Origin: CAYVOV01 sp964453525
GTDB taxonomy: Bacteria > Chloroflexota > Dehalococcoidia > Dehalococcoidales > UBA2162
Reading direction: 5' to 3'
DNA length: 64,000 nt
Assembly (NCBI GenBank): GCA_964453525.1
Contig: CAYVOV010000003.1
Location: 62,001-126,000 of the forward strand
The translations under genes and the position numbers were made by a program. Position 1 is the first letter of the stretch. Each line of letters opens with the position of its first letter. Below the pieces are notes generated by a model, which saw only the letters and a list, made by a program, of their open reading frames with translations, had not been told where the DNA came from and did no database searches. Shown in pieces: positions 16,913-25,663 of the stretch.

Positions 16913-18139
16913 ATGACAATGCCCAAAAAGAAGATAGTACTTATCGGACGTCTCGACAGCAAAGGACAAGAGTATGCTTACGTCAGGGATATTATAGCGC
17001 GGGGGGGCTTCGAAGTCATTGTTGTAGACGCTGGAACACGCGGCGTCCCCCGGTTCCAGCCGGACATTTCCCGGGAGGTAGTATCCAGGGCGGCCGGGTT
17101 TGAAATCGAAGATGTGGTCGACCGTACCGATGAAAGCAAGGAAATACAGGTTATGATGAAGGGAGCAATCAGGACCGCCCGGATTCTCTACGACTCCCAC
17201 AGGCTGGACGGGATAATGGCTCTGGGAGGTTCACGCGGCACTGCTATCGGTACGGCAGCGATGAGGGCACTACCGTTCGGCATACCCAAGGTCATGGTTA
17301 GTACCATCGCCTCCGGCGATATGAGACCCTACGTGGGCACAAGTGATATTACAGTTATTCATTCCGTTACCGATATTGCCGGCCTGAACCGGATGACGAG
17401 AAGACTGCTGGCTTATGCAGCAGGAGCCGTAATGGGAGCAGTACAGGCAAATCCTAAACCTGAAGTTTCAAAAAAGCAACTGGTTGCAATGAGTGCCATG
17501 GGAGGGATAAACCGGGCTGCATTCAAAGCCCGAAAGACTCTTGAAGAGAGGGGATTCGAGGTGGTCTCTTTCCATACCGTCGGCACCGGCGGGCGGGCAA
17601 TGGAGGAAACAATCGAGCAGGGTTTGGTTGATGGTGTACTCGACCTTGTTACCCATGAGCTGGTAGACCACCTGTACGGTGGCTGTTATGATGCCGGGCC
17701 GGAACGCCTTGAAACAGCCGGTACAAAAGGCATCCCTCAGGTAGTCATTCCGGGGTGCCTGGACTTTATCGCCTTCAGCCCGCCGGAAAGTGTTCGCGGG
17801 ACTATAAAGAATAGAAAAATTTACCGGCATACTCCGGAGGTCGCCATTGTGCGGGCCAACCAGGAAGAGATGGTAGCCACGGGCAAGACAATAGCTGAGA
17901 AGCTGAATAAAGCCACCGGTCTGGTGGCAGTGGTGATACCGCTCAGGGGATTCTCGCCCGGCAACAGGGAGGGCAAAGCTCTCTACGACCCTGAAACAGA
18001 CAGGGCTTTCATCGAGGCGCTGAAGCAAAACCTCCAGCCGTCTATAAGGGTTATTGAGGTTGATTCACACATAAACGACGAATCTTTCGCCGAACAGGCG
18101 GTTGACATCCTCTGCGAAATGATACGGAAACGGAATTAA
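16913..18139 (+). CDS. UPF0261/Tm-1-like protein, second copy
   Basis: 408 residues, same family as the gene at 15304-16524: KKKIVLIGRLDSKGQEYAY at the start, LDGIMALGGSRGTAIG, and VVIPLRGFSPGNREG near the end. Key glycine-rich loops are conserved between the copies, but overall identity is only moderate, so this is an old duplication. ATG follows GGAGG with eight-base spacing. The gene converges with the CoA-transferase genes, with only two bases between stop codons. It is the only plus-strand gene in the island until 34962. Function unknown. Confidence 0.85.
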   Translation: MTMPKKKIVLIGRLDSKGQEYAYVRDIIARGGFEVIVVDAGTRGVPRFQPDISREVVSRAAGFEIEDVVDRTDESKEIQVMMKGAIRTARILYDSHRLDGIMALGGSRGTAIGTAAMRALPFGIPKVMVSTIASGDMRPYVGTSDITVIHSVTDIAGLNRMTRRLLAYAAGAVMGAVQANPKPEVSKKQLVAMSAMGGINRAAFKARKTLEERGFEVVSFHTVGTGGRAMEETIEQGLVDGVLDLVTHELVDHLYGGCYDAGPERLETAGTKGIPQVVIPGCLDFIAFSPPESVRGTIKNRKIYRHTPEVAIVRANQEEMVATGKTIAEKLNKATGLVAVVIPLRGFSPGNREGKALYDPETDRAFIEALKQNLQPSIRVIEVDSHINDESFAEQAVDILCEMIRKRN

Positions 18140-18141
18140 GC

Positions 18142-19353
18142 CTATTCGAAGACACCTTCTTCAAGATAGTTGATAAACTCGGTATCTGGTAAACCGAGAA
18201 TCTGAGTACAGATGTATTCATTATGCTCGCCCAGACAGGGCACGGGACGGATATTGACCGGGCTCTCCGAAAGCTTTACCGGCCAGGCCTGCTGATAGCA
18301 CCGCCCGATTTCAGGGTGCTCCACTTCCCGGAAATACTGCCGGTGTTTTAATTGAGGGTCTTCAAAAATTTCCCGGTTTGTTTTCGCCACTCCGGCCGGC
18401 ACACCGGCCTCCTGCAGCCGGGTCATTACTTCTTCAGGAGTGAAATTAACAGTCCACTGCTCTATCAGCCGGTCAAGCTCTTCCTCGCTTTGTTTTCTCC
18501 CCTGAAACGAAGCAAATTTCTCATCACCCATCCAGTCCGGTGAGCCGATAGCCCTGCAAAAAGCCTGCCACTCCGCTTCCGAAAAAACACTGATGGCGCA
18601 CCACCTGTCATCACCCTTGCAGCGGTAGACTCCGTGCGGCGCCGCATAAGGAGATTGATTACCAGCCCGCATTGCAATATTACCGTTTGCCGAATAATCA
18701 AGCAGAAATGGAGCCAGAAACTGGCAGGTGGTCTCATACTGGTTGACATCGATGTACTGGCCTTTACCCGTCCGGCGGCGGTGGTCCAGTGCCGCCAGCA
18801 AAGCCACCACGCCGAACCAGGGCACGACGCTATCCGGGTAAGCCTGAAGCGTGCCCACCGGAGACCGGTCAGGCCAGCCGGTAAGATTGCCGATGCCGGT
18901 TATAGCCACAGTATTCCAGCCATATCCGGCAAAAGTGGAGTTCGGTCCGGTCTGGCCCTGAATGGTGGCACTCAGCATGATAATCTCCGGATTTATCTTT
19001 TTCAGCTCGTCATAGCCAAGACCCAGCCTCTCCATAACTCCGGCTCCGAAGTTTTCAACCACTATGTCAGCCCAGGTTATTAGTTTACTGATAATTTCAG
19101 GAGCCCGCTGGTGTTTCAGGTTTAGGGTCAGACTGTACTTGCTATTGTTGGCTACCAAAAAACAGCCGGAACGGTTGACGCCGGTGATTCCGTCCTTGTA
19201 CGGCGCCGTCACCCTTGTGATATCCAGGCGTGACTGGCTCTCAATCTTGATTACCTGCGCTCCGAAATCTCCCAGATAGGCGCCGATGAAGGGCCCGGCG
19301 AACGCCCAGCTAAAATCGACCACTTTTACATCATCAAGAGCCATCTTTTCCAT
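18142..19353 (-). CDS. CaiB/BaiF class III CoA-transferase (a)
   Basis: About 403 residues; an internal ATG at 19344 is equally possible. VVDFSWAFAGPFIGAYLGDF, VIKIESQ and the RTGKGQYIDVNQ segment identify the formyl-CoA:oxalate/carnitine CoA-transferase family. Asp174 in AYPDSVV aligns by position with the catalytic aspartate that forms the aspartyl-CoA thioester. Only four bases separate it from the upstream CoA-transferase, so both are cotranscribed with the grd genes. It may pair with that neighbour as a heteromer, as benzylsuccinate CoA-transferase does. Acyl substrate unknown. Confidence 0.9.
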   Translation of the reverse strand: MEKMALDDVKVVDFSWAFAGPFIGAYLGDFGAQVIKIESQSRLDITRVTAPYKDGITGVNRSGCFLVANNSKYSLTLNLKHQRAPEIISKLITWADIVVENFGAGVMERLGLGYDELKKINPEIIMLSATIQGQTGPNSTFAGYGWNTVAITGIGNLTGWPDRSPVGTLQAYPDSVVPWFGVVALLAALDHRRRTGKGQYIDVNQYETTCQFLAPFLLDYSANGNIAMRAGNQSPYAAPHGVYRCKGDDRWCAISVFSEAEWQAFCRAIGSPDWMGDEKFASFQGRKQSEEELDRLIEQWTVNFTPEEVMTRLQEAGVPAGVAKTNREIFEDPQLKHRQYFREVEHPEIGRCYQQAWPVKLSESPVNIRPVPCLGEHNEYICTQILGLPDTEFINYLEEGVFE

Positions 19354-19357
19354 TTCC

Positions 19358-20596
19358 TCAGATAACGCCGCTTTTCTTCAGGGTACTGAATTCATCTTCG
19401 CTGATACCGAGTTCCCTCATGTATATCTCTTCATTGTGCTCACCGATTAATGGCGCCCGCCCCTTTACCTTCGGCGAGCATTCCTCCTCAGTGGTGAGAA
19501 AGAGGAAGCCGGGATAGTGAATGCTGGCACCCATTTCGGGATAATCAATATCCACCCAGAAGTCTCTTGAGGCAAGCTGCTCATCCTCAGCCACATCCGC
19601 CACGTCACTTAAAGGCGTCAGCGGTACGCGCTTTTCCAGAGCTTCTTGATAAAGCTCTCTTTTGGTATGAGCCAGGAAGAAGTCGCCGATTATTTTCTCC
19701 CAGGCTTCTATTTTCTCCGTAGCCACCTTTGTCAGGTCCAGCGCCGACCAGTCCTCCACTTCTTCGCTGAGGCTGCCGGCCATTCCCCTTTCCTGCATCC
19801 ATTCCACCATCAGCCTCATCTGCTGCGTGCCGACGGCGCCGCCAAAGAACATCCAGGAGACGAATCCGTCCCGACAGGGCCAGATTTCCTGTGTCGAGAC
19901 TCCTCCGCGGAAACGCTTTATCCCCGACCTCTGCACAATACGGTTGCTGTATTCCCAGTAAGGCAACTGGGTGTGCAGCGTCCGGACCATGCTTTCCTGC
20001 ATCGAAACATCCACCTGCTGCCCCCGCCCGGTAAGCGTCCGGCTATGGAGAGCGATTAACAGCCCCACGGCAGCATGAACGCCTGCCTGTGAATAAGCCT
20101 GGTCGACACTCACCCGCAGTGGAGCACGGTCCGGCTCCCCGGTGCAGTAGACCATCCCCCCCATTGCCGATGCGACCAGGTCGCCGGCTTTGTAGTCCTT
20201 ATAAGGTCCGGTCTGACCGAAAGGAGTAATCGATGCCATAATCAGAGCGGGATTAGTATCTCTGAGTACATCGTAGCCAAGTCCGATGCTTTCCAGATAT
20301 CCGGTAGGGAATGATTCGATAATAAAATCGGCTGTCCCGGCAAGTCTCTGGAATATCTCCTTTCCCGGCACTGAATTCAGGTCGAGGGTAATACTCCTTT
20401 TACCGGCACTGAAAGCCAGCCAGAAGAGGCTTCTTTCGGGGTGGACCGTAGCATTAAAAAAGGGGGGAATCCTTCTGGCGGGATTTCCTCCCGGTTTTTC
20501 CACCTGGATTACGTCGGCCCCGAGGTCGGCCAGAATCTTACCGCATAGCAGGCCTTTCTCGTCGGTCAAATCCAGGACTCGATACGGACTTAACAT
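19358..20596 (-). CDS. CaiB/BaiF class III CoA-transferase (b)
   Basis: 412 residues. RVLDLTDEKGLLCGKILADL, DVIQVEKPGGNPAR, and TGRGQQVDVSMQ define the class III family. Asp165 in SVDQAYSQAG is the probable catalytic residue. The enzyme would transfer CoA from an acyl-CoA to a carboxylic acid through an aspartyl-CoA intermediate. The start is only ten bases after the stop of grdA, which ties CoA activation to the selenoprotein reductase operon. It is diverged from the neighbouring CoA-transferase, so they are probably distinct subunits or specificities. Confidence 0.9.
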   Translation of the reverse strand: MLSPYRVLDLTDEKGLLCGKILADLGADVIQVEKPGGNPARRIPPFFNATVHPERSLFWLAFSAGKRSITLDLNSVPGKEIFQRLAGTADFIIESFPTGYLESIGLGYDVLRDTNPALIMASITPFGQTGPYKDYKAGDLVASAMGGMVYCTGEPDRAPLRVSVDQAYSQAGVHAAVGLLIALHSRTLTGRGQQVDVSMQESMVRTLHTQLPYWEYSNRIVQRSGIKRFRGGVSTQEIWPCRDGFVSWMFFGGAVGTQQMRLMVEWMQERGMAGSLSEEVEDWSALDLTKVATEKIEAWEKIIGDFFLAHTKRELYQEALEKRVPLTPLSDVADVAEDEQLASRDFWVDIDYPEMGASIHYPGFLFLTTEEECSPKVKGRAPLIGEHNEEIYMRELGISEDEFSTLKKSGVI

Positions 20597-20606
20597 TTCC
20601 CGATTC

Positions 20607-21062
20607 TTATCCCTGCCTCACTCTATTAAGACCTTCTGTTATTTTATCAACATCCAGGGCAATTTCAAGAAGCTCCAGGTGTTCTTTGTAGACAGCAGGG
20701 TCAACCTGCGACCTTATCTCCGGTTCCATAATGTGGTAGACGGGCAAATCAAGTGAAACGCCAGCCAGCGGTCCCAGCCAGCTGGGGTCGCCGTTGATAA
20801 GGGTCTCGGCATATAGTTCGGAGCTATCGGCATCCGGCGAACCGAGGATAACTATAACGCCGTCTTTACCATACTGGTCCACGATTTTCTTCACCATTTC
20901 CTGACCCTCCGGGTCGAAAGCACCGGCGGCAGTTCAGACGAAGCACTGGGTCTGCACCAGTACCGGTTCGGCACCGGCGCTTCTGATGCACTCCTCGATT
21001 GCCGGTCCCTGGACTCCGTCACGCTCTCCGATTACTATTACCTTCTTCCCTTTAAGCTCCAT
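20607..21062 (-). CDS. grdA: glycine/sarcosine/betaine reductase component A, selenoprotein
   Basis: 151 residues when the in-frame TGA at 20934-20936 is read as selenocysteine. The N-terminal half (MELKGKKVIVIGERDGVQGP, then LVQTQCFV) and the continuation (TAAGAFDPEGQEMVKKIVDQ) join as C-F-V-U-T-A-A-G-A, the invariant GrdA active site. Sec43 corresponds to Sec44 of characterised GrdA. Component A accepts the carboxymethyl group from component B as a selenoether and hands it to component C. ATG follows GGAGG and overlaps the thioredoxin gene by 11 bases. A naive gene caller would report two fragments. Confidence 0.95.
20901..20936 (-). promoter_or_regulatory. candidate SECIS hairpin of grdA
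   Basis: Starting at the TGA, the minus strand contains CTGCC (from 20932) facing GGGTCAG and, inside it, CCGG facing CCGG around a loop of about ten bases (TGCTTTCGAC). Bacterial SECIS elements lie directly downstream of the UGA within the coding region. The fold was judged by eye only. Confidence 0.45.
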
Positions 21063-21417
21063 TGTTATTCCTCCGTGAAACTGGTAAATCCGGCTGGTTG
21101 ACCAGCTCCTCAACGGCTTCTTTAATATCCCTGGCAGTGATACTTTCCCCGATAAGGCGCTTATGCTCATTGCCGTCTCTGTATAAGATGAAGGTCGGCA
21201 GGCTCATCACTCTTAATCTGGCACAGAGCATCCTGTTTTTCGGGGCATCCACCTTGGCGACCTTCAGTTTTCCGGAATAGTCGTTCTCTATTTTTTCAAC
21301 CGCCGGCGTCAGCGCCAGGCATGGTTTGCACTGCTCTCCCCAGAAGTCCACAAGCACCGGCTTTTCGGAACGCAGGGTCTCATTTTCATAATTGTCACGG
21401 TCAAGCTCTATAGCCAA
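21052..21417 (-). CDS. trxA: thioredoxin of the glycine-reductase type
   Basis: 121 residues. Thioredoxin fold with VLVDFWGEQCKPC: the active site is C30-K-P-C33 rather than CGPC, and WGxxCxPC is the form linked to glycine reductase operons. LRVMSLPTFILYRDGNE carries the cis-proline. It would reduce the mixed selenide-sulfide formed on GrdA after each turnover. TTG start behind GGAGGG with eight-base spacing. It lies between grdC and grdA and overlaps grdA. No thioredoxin reductase gene is in the window. Confidence 0.92.
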   Translation of the reverse strand: MAIELDRDNYENETLRSEKPVLVDFWGEQCKPCLALTPAVEKIENDYSGKLKVAKVDAPKNRMLCARLRVMSLPTFILYRDGNEHKRLIGESITARDIKEAVEELVNQPDLPVSRRNNNGA

Positions 21418-21419
21418 AT

Positions 21420-22886
21420 TTATTTCCCTCCGTCATTTCTTTTCAGCAAAAACGACATGCCATCGGAAAGCTGGGTCATTCTTCCCAGGAAAAGGCTACC
21501 CTTTGCCAGGAACATAGTATTCTTCATTTTACCATCAAGCATCGCTTTTACCGAATGCCCCAGCACCGGCACCGCCGAAGCGATGTGCCCCTGGGTGGGG
21601 GAGAATCCGGGCATGCCGTGAGTTTTCACGAAATCCTCAAGGGCGCTTCTTTCTATCTCGGAGCGCAGCACCGCTAGGCTGCCGATAGTGCGGTAATTAT
21701 TGCGGGGAACGTTGCCGCTTCCCTGCGGTTCGGTCATCTCCGGATTATGCATCTCCGTGGCATACTTATCAACGTCGGTTATCTTCATCTTCAGGCGTGC
21801 CAGAGGCTCGACAACAAGCTTCTCCATTATATCCTGCTGGGCGGAACCGGAACCAATCTCGTGTTTTCCAACCGAACCGAGGTCAATGACCGGACTTTTA
21901 CCATCGTCACCGCTTATCAGGACGGCAATACCGGCCAGTACGTCCTCGAGTATCGGCATATCATGGCGGAGGTGTCCTTGGAACTTCATCCCTAGCTTGG
22001 CGAAAGAGCCACCGGCTGCCACGACCACGTTTTTAAATATTCCAGAGGAGACCAGGCTTGCCGCCAGGACGATGGCATGAACCGGAGCGCAGCAGAACGC
22101 TTTAACATCGGAGCCGGTAGCCCGACTACACCCGGCAAGCTCGCCGATTGACTTTGCCATATTGCCGCCGCCGCGGTTATAGCGGTCTCCGACCGCCTCC
22201 TCGCCGCAGCCGAGAAGGTAATCGATATCTCCGGCGGTGATATGTTCCGAGGTAAGCTGACGCAGCGGCACGACGCCGGACGCCCGGTAGGCAAGGTTCT
22301 CCAGGAGAATGCCGGGAGTAAGGTTAGCGTCTTCTTCAAGGGCTCCCCGGCAGCAGCCGATTAAACGGTCGCCCTCCACGTACAGAGGTAAGGAATTGCT
22401 CTCCTCCAGCTTCTTCTTAATCTCGTCCAGAGAGTGACCCTCTCCCAGTCTCTTGATGTCCGTGTCATCAAAAAGCGGGTGCTCTTCAAGGCGTGAAGTT
22501 ACGTCGGCGAGGAACTCCTTTTCAAAGAAAAGCAAATCGAATTCGTCACATATCTTCATCATGCCGTAGAACTCTTCCTCAGGCATGATTTCCCCGAACT
22601 CGCCCCGGCGTGAGGCGTTAGCAACCGGGTTCTGGTACCAGGGTGTGGGAATATCGAATAATTCATCGGGAGATAGATTACCGATAAATACCTGGCTGGG
22701 CGGATAGGCAACCGTGCTGGCGTAAGGGTGCAGGTGTTCCACTATCTGCTTGAATAATTGCGGGTCTTTGGCTATTTCCCGGGACGGCTTTGAGCCGTGG
22801 CAGACCATGCTCGGCACGTGCCCCAGAAAATAGGAGACTGCTTTTACCACCGGGGCCGAATTATATGTTTGTGAGTTTTGAGACAT
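21420..22886 (-). CDS. grdC: glycine/sarcosine/betaine reductase component C, beta-type subunit
   Basis: 488 residues from the ATG at 22886; an ATG at 22916 overlaps grdB and has no ribosome site. VVKAVSYFLGHVPSMVCHGS, VAYPPSQVFIGNLSPDEL and the thiolase-fold segment DVKAFCCAPVHAIVLAA match GrdC, a FabH-like protein whose Cys attacks the carboxymethyl-selenoether to form an acyl-thioester. In clostridia GrdC works with GrdD, which releases acetyl phosphate. No grdD follows here or anywhere in the window; thioredoxin, grdA and CoA-transferases follow instead. Confidence 0.9.
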   Translation of the reverse strand: MSQNSQTYNSAPVVKAVSYFLGHVPSMVCHGSKPSREIAKDPQLFKQIVEHLHPYASTVAYPPSQVFIGNLSPDELFDIPTPWYQNPVANASRRGEFGEIMPEEEFYGMMKICDEFDLLFFEKEFLADVTSRLEEHPLFDDTDIKRLGEGHSLDEIKKKLEESNSLPLYVEGDRLIGCCRGALEEDANLTPGILLENLAYRASGVVPLRQLTSEHITAGDIDYLLGCGEEAVGDRYNRGGGNMAKSIGELAGCSRATGSDVKAFCCAPVHAIVLAASLVSSGIFKNVVVAAGGSFAKLGMKFQGHLRHDMPILEDVLAGIAVLISGDDGKSPVIDLGSVGKHEIGSGSAQQDIMEKLVVEPLARLKMKITDVDKYATEMHNPEMTEPQGSGNVPRNNYRTIGSLAVLRSEIERSALEDFVKTHGMPGFSPTQGHIASAVPVLGHSVKAMLDGKMKNTMFLAKGSLFLGRMTQLSDGMSFLLKRNDGGK

Positions 22887-22905
22887 TTTATAAGTATCTT
22901 TTCCT

Positions 22906-24222
22906 TCAGGCTGCATCAGTAGGTGGAGTCATGTCTTCTGCTTCGGTCTGCAGGGACTTCAGGGCTTCGGCAGCAATTTCGCGGCGTATCGTCTTTTCCT
23001 TCTCAGCATCCGCATCCGACCTTCCCCAGGGGCTGACTATTTCTTTTCCCTGTACTATCCTCGGAGAGCCGCCCATTACCGCTACCGGCGTCATCGCCGT
23101 TATGTGGGCTGTCGGCAGTCCGGCACGCTCCATTTCCTTGGTCAGCGCTGCTCCGCAGCGGGTGCTGGTGCCTCAGGTGGAGGTAAGAATAACCGCCGAA
23201 ACGCCGTCCTCTTTTAGCTGCCGGGCAATTTCCTGCCCCATCCTCCTGGCGTTCTCTATCTTCGTCGCCACGCCTGTCGTCGAGTAGAAACGCTGGTGAA
23301 GTTTACCGATTACCTTCTGCTTTTCTAATTCCCTCATAACATCGACAGGTACCAACCGGTTGGGATTCTGGCGGATAAAGACGGTATCATAACCGCCGTG
23401 GCTGACCTCGTAATTCTCCGGGTCCAGGGACTCGATTCCCTCGATACTGTAGTTGCCGAAGCGGGTGGCGTCGGACATTTCGATGCCGTCAGGATTGCCT
23501 TTCGGCACCAGTCCGCCATCAGTAACCAGGGCTACCGTTGCCGAAGCCAGGTCCGATACCTTTTCCGCCGGTGAGATACGGTAGAACCGTGGCTGGATTA
23601 CCTCCGTTTCAAAAGGTTTTCCGCTGAGTTTCTTCAGCAGCATACTGACGACTCTCTCGGCGCCGGTGCGGTCGACCGTCTCGTTAATCACCGTTCCACG
23701 CGGGAAAAATTCCTCATCCACCGGCTTTCCCGGTTTCTCTCCGGCGGCCAGCTTGAGCGCCAGCTTGACCATCGCGGTGACAGCCTCATTCATTACCCGC
23801 ACCGAATTTCCCGTGGAGATAATGTAAACGTCTTTGTGATAGAGCTCGACACCCGGGTTTTCACGGTACATGCCGGTAACGGCAGGAATTCCCAGCATCT
23901 CCTGGACGGCTTTGCAGACCGCTCCACAGGCAATGCCGAAACGCCCCGCCTCAAAGGCAGGCCCGGCGATTAATATATCCGGTTTGCAGGGACGGATTAG
24001 CTCGATTATTTCAGCGGCAGCCTGTTCCGGCTTCTCTCCGATATAGTTATCACCGCAGATTGCAGTGGCTACAACTTCTCCCTGCTCTGCCAGTGTATTC
24101 TGGATAGCTCTGCCGGGACCGGTTGTGCCATCGATGACCTGTGGTCCGATATTCGCTTTTCCCTCACCCCCCAGACCACCGAAAAACTGGTTCAGATAAT
24201 GAACGACTCTCATTTTATCCAC
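22906..24222 (-). CDS. grdB: glycine/sarcosine/betaine reductase component B, selenoprotein subunit
   Basis: 438 residues with the in-frame TGA at 23173-23175 read as selenocysteine (Sec350). The frame before it (MRVVHYLNQFFGGLGGEGKA; ICGDNYIGE; DILIAGPAFEAGRFGIACG; AVILTST) and after it (GTSTRCGAALTKEMERAG) together give the GrdB active site STUGT. The usual U-x-x-C-x-x-C is U-x-x-S-x-x-C here. GrdB/F/H binds the amine substrate and starts C-N cleavage; the sequence alone does not say whether glycine, sarcosine, betaine or another compound is bound. GTG at 24222 has ideal spacing from GGAGGTG; GTG at 24234 abuts it. Confidence 0.95.
23146..23175 (-). promoter_or_regulatory. candidate SECIS hairpin of grdB
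   Basis: Downstream of the TGA the minus strand has CGCTGC-GGA-GCAGCG (23160-23146), a perfect 6 bp stem with a GGA loop. CAG and CTG can extend it across a bulge. The hairpin begins 12 bases after the UGA, within the range known for bacterial SECIS elements. Judged by eye. Confidence 0.5.
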
Positions 24223-24245
24223 TGCTATTTTCACCTCCCCCGGAC

Positions 24246-25532
24246 TCAGTACCGTATCGCTATCAGCCTTGAATCTCCAATCTGGCTCATCGAACCCCGT
24301 ATCTGGCGCGCCTGCGTTGCCGCTCCACCGCGCTCGGAGCCATCGGGCGAACCGATAACTCTTTCCGCAGGCTCGAGTGTCACGGCGGGATTCCCGGCCG
24401 GAGTTCCCATGCTGACCATAGCATCCACTTCCGGCATATCACTGAAAATCGTGCTCGCTTTCAGCGATACCTCGGTGGTATCCATTCCCATATGCAGCAG
24501 GGCCAGGGCTGTCTTTACTCCCAGTTGCTCGCATTTCTGTGCTGTCCGTGCCATAACCATCTCCGGCGCACCGCCGCCGCACTTGGTCAGTACTGCGCCG
24601 TCGGCTCCCAGAGTCCACTTCGCCAGGTTGGCGGCTATGGTCGCCGTCCTCTCATACTCAGGGGCATTGTTCGGGGCATTGCCTATTATCACCCCGCAGA
24701 AACTGAGACTCTTGCCATGCTCTTTATAAAGCTCGTGGACAACGGGATGATTTTGAATGCCGTATGTATCCATAAAAGTACTTGAGTACGGTGCCGTGAT
24801 AGCTCCGTCTAGAATTTCGTTCGGGTGGAGTACGGTTGGTACTATGGCACTGATATTATTCCCGTAGAGGACGGGGTCTCCCTCCAGCGGTTTGAACTGG
24901 AGGGTGAGCACCTGGAAGATATAGGTCACTCTTGGCAATCCCGGTGGCTCGCCAGCGGATTTACCCAGCGAAGGGATATCATATACCTCCACTCCGTCCG
25001 GTTTTATCGCGCTTCCTGCCTGAGCCAGGTAAACGGCAGTCTTCAGTCCGGCGGTCTTGAGGGCGATGCGGTATTCATCCTGAGTAATCCCGTCAGCCGG
25101 GTTTGCCATGACAACGATGTTATGCGTGTTACCGTAGGGACCGATTTCAGCACCGGGACCCCACATATCAATAATTCCGGTTGCTGCCCTGCCCCGGTCC
25201 TGGCTGCGGCGGTATTCGCTCAGCACCACGGCAGCGTCGTGCAGCACACAGGTGCTGCCCCTTCCTACAGTCCCCAGCCTGTCCAGCGCTCCTGGGTACT
25301 CCTGCCCGCTGTTACCTATCTTGGCTCTCGGTTCGATAACGTCAATAACCCGGATAATCCGTGCTTTATCACCGGGGTTCGCCACATCGATATCAACAGA
25401 TTCCAGCCTGGTATCTGCTTTCAACAAATTTATCAGTTCCTGGCGGTTTACTGACAGTACACCGTTTTCGATGGCTGTTTTATCAGCGAACTGAACAGCA
25501 CTTATATTTACTACGTTAAGCTCAAGTTTCAA
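24246..25532 (-). CDS. grdE: glycine/sarcosine/betaine reductase component B proprotein, alpha/beta
   Basis: 428 residues. RLESVDIDVANPGDKARIIR, VIEPRAKI, PTVLHPNEILDGAI and CGGGAPEMVMARTAQKCE are GrdE/GrdG/GrdI family signatures. In characterised members the precursor is cleaved mid-chain at a Cys that becomes a pyruvoyl group binding the substrate amine. No Cys occurs between residues 96 and 278 here, so that chemistry would have to use another residue or be absent. TTG start behind GGGGATTAGAG. First gene of the grd operon, 23 bases before grdB. Confidence 0.9.
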   Translation of the reverse strand: MKLELNVVNISAVQFADKTAIENGVLSVNRQELINLLKADTRLESVDIDVANPGDKARIIRVIDVIEPRAKIGNSGQEYPGALDRLGTVGRGSTCVLHDAAVVLSEYRRSQDRGRAATGIIDMWGPGAEIGPYGNTHNIVVMANPADGITQDEYRIALKTAGLKTAVYLAQAGSAIKPDGVEVYDIPSLGKSAGEPPGLPRVTYIFQVLTLQFKPLEGDPVLYGNNISAIVPTVLHPNEILDGAITAPYSSTFMDTYGIQNHPVVHELYKEHGKSLSFCGVIIGNAPNNAPEYERTATIAANLAKWTLGADGAVLTKCGGGAPEMVMARTAQKCEQLGVKTALALLHMGMDTTEVSLKASTIFSDMPEVDAMVSMGTPAGNPAVTLEPAERVIGSPDGSERGGAATQARQIRGSMSQIGDSRLIAIRY

Positions 25533-25581
25533 CTCTAATCCCCGACGTGGAACTTATAATGTGATTGTATGGGCTGATTAA

Positions 25582-25611
25582 ATACTATCCAATAAACGAG
25601 GTCCCCGTCAA
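25582..25611 (-). promoter_or_regulatory. predicted promoter of the grd operon
   Basis: Minus-strand TTGACG (25606-25611) and TAGTAT (25582-25587) are separated by 18 bases, with about 45 bases between the expected transcription start and the grdE TTG codon. Match by eye. Confidence 0.35.
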
Positions 25612-25663
25612 TGATTTCCGTTTTTCCTGCTCGAAAGGAAAACTTCTGTCCACGCCCGAAAAA

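Noticed and set aside
20607..21062. grdA as a pseudogene with a nonsense mutation
   Set aside because: The TGA stands exactly at the known selenocysteine codon and the sequence on both sides is fully conserved; two further genes nearby show the same pattern.
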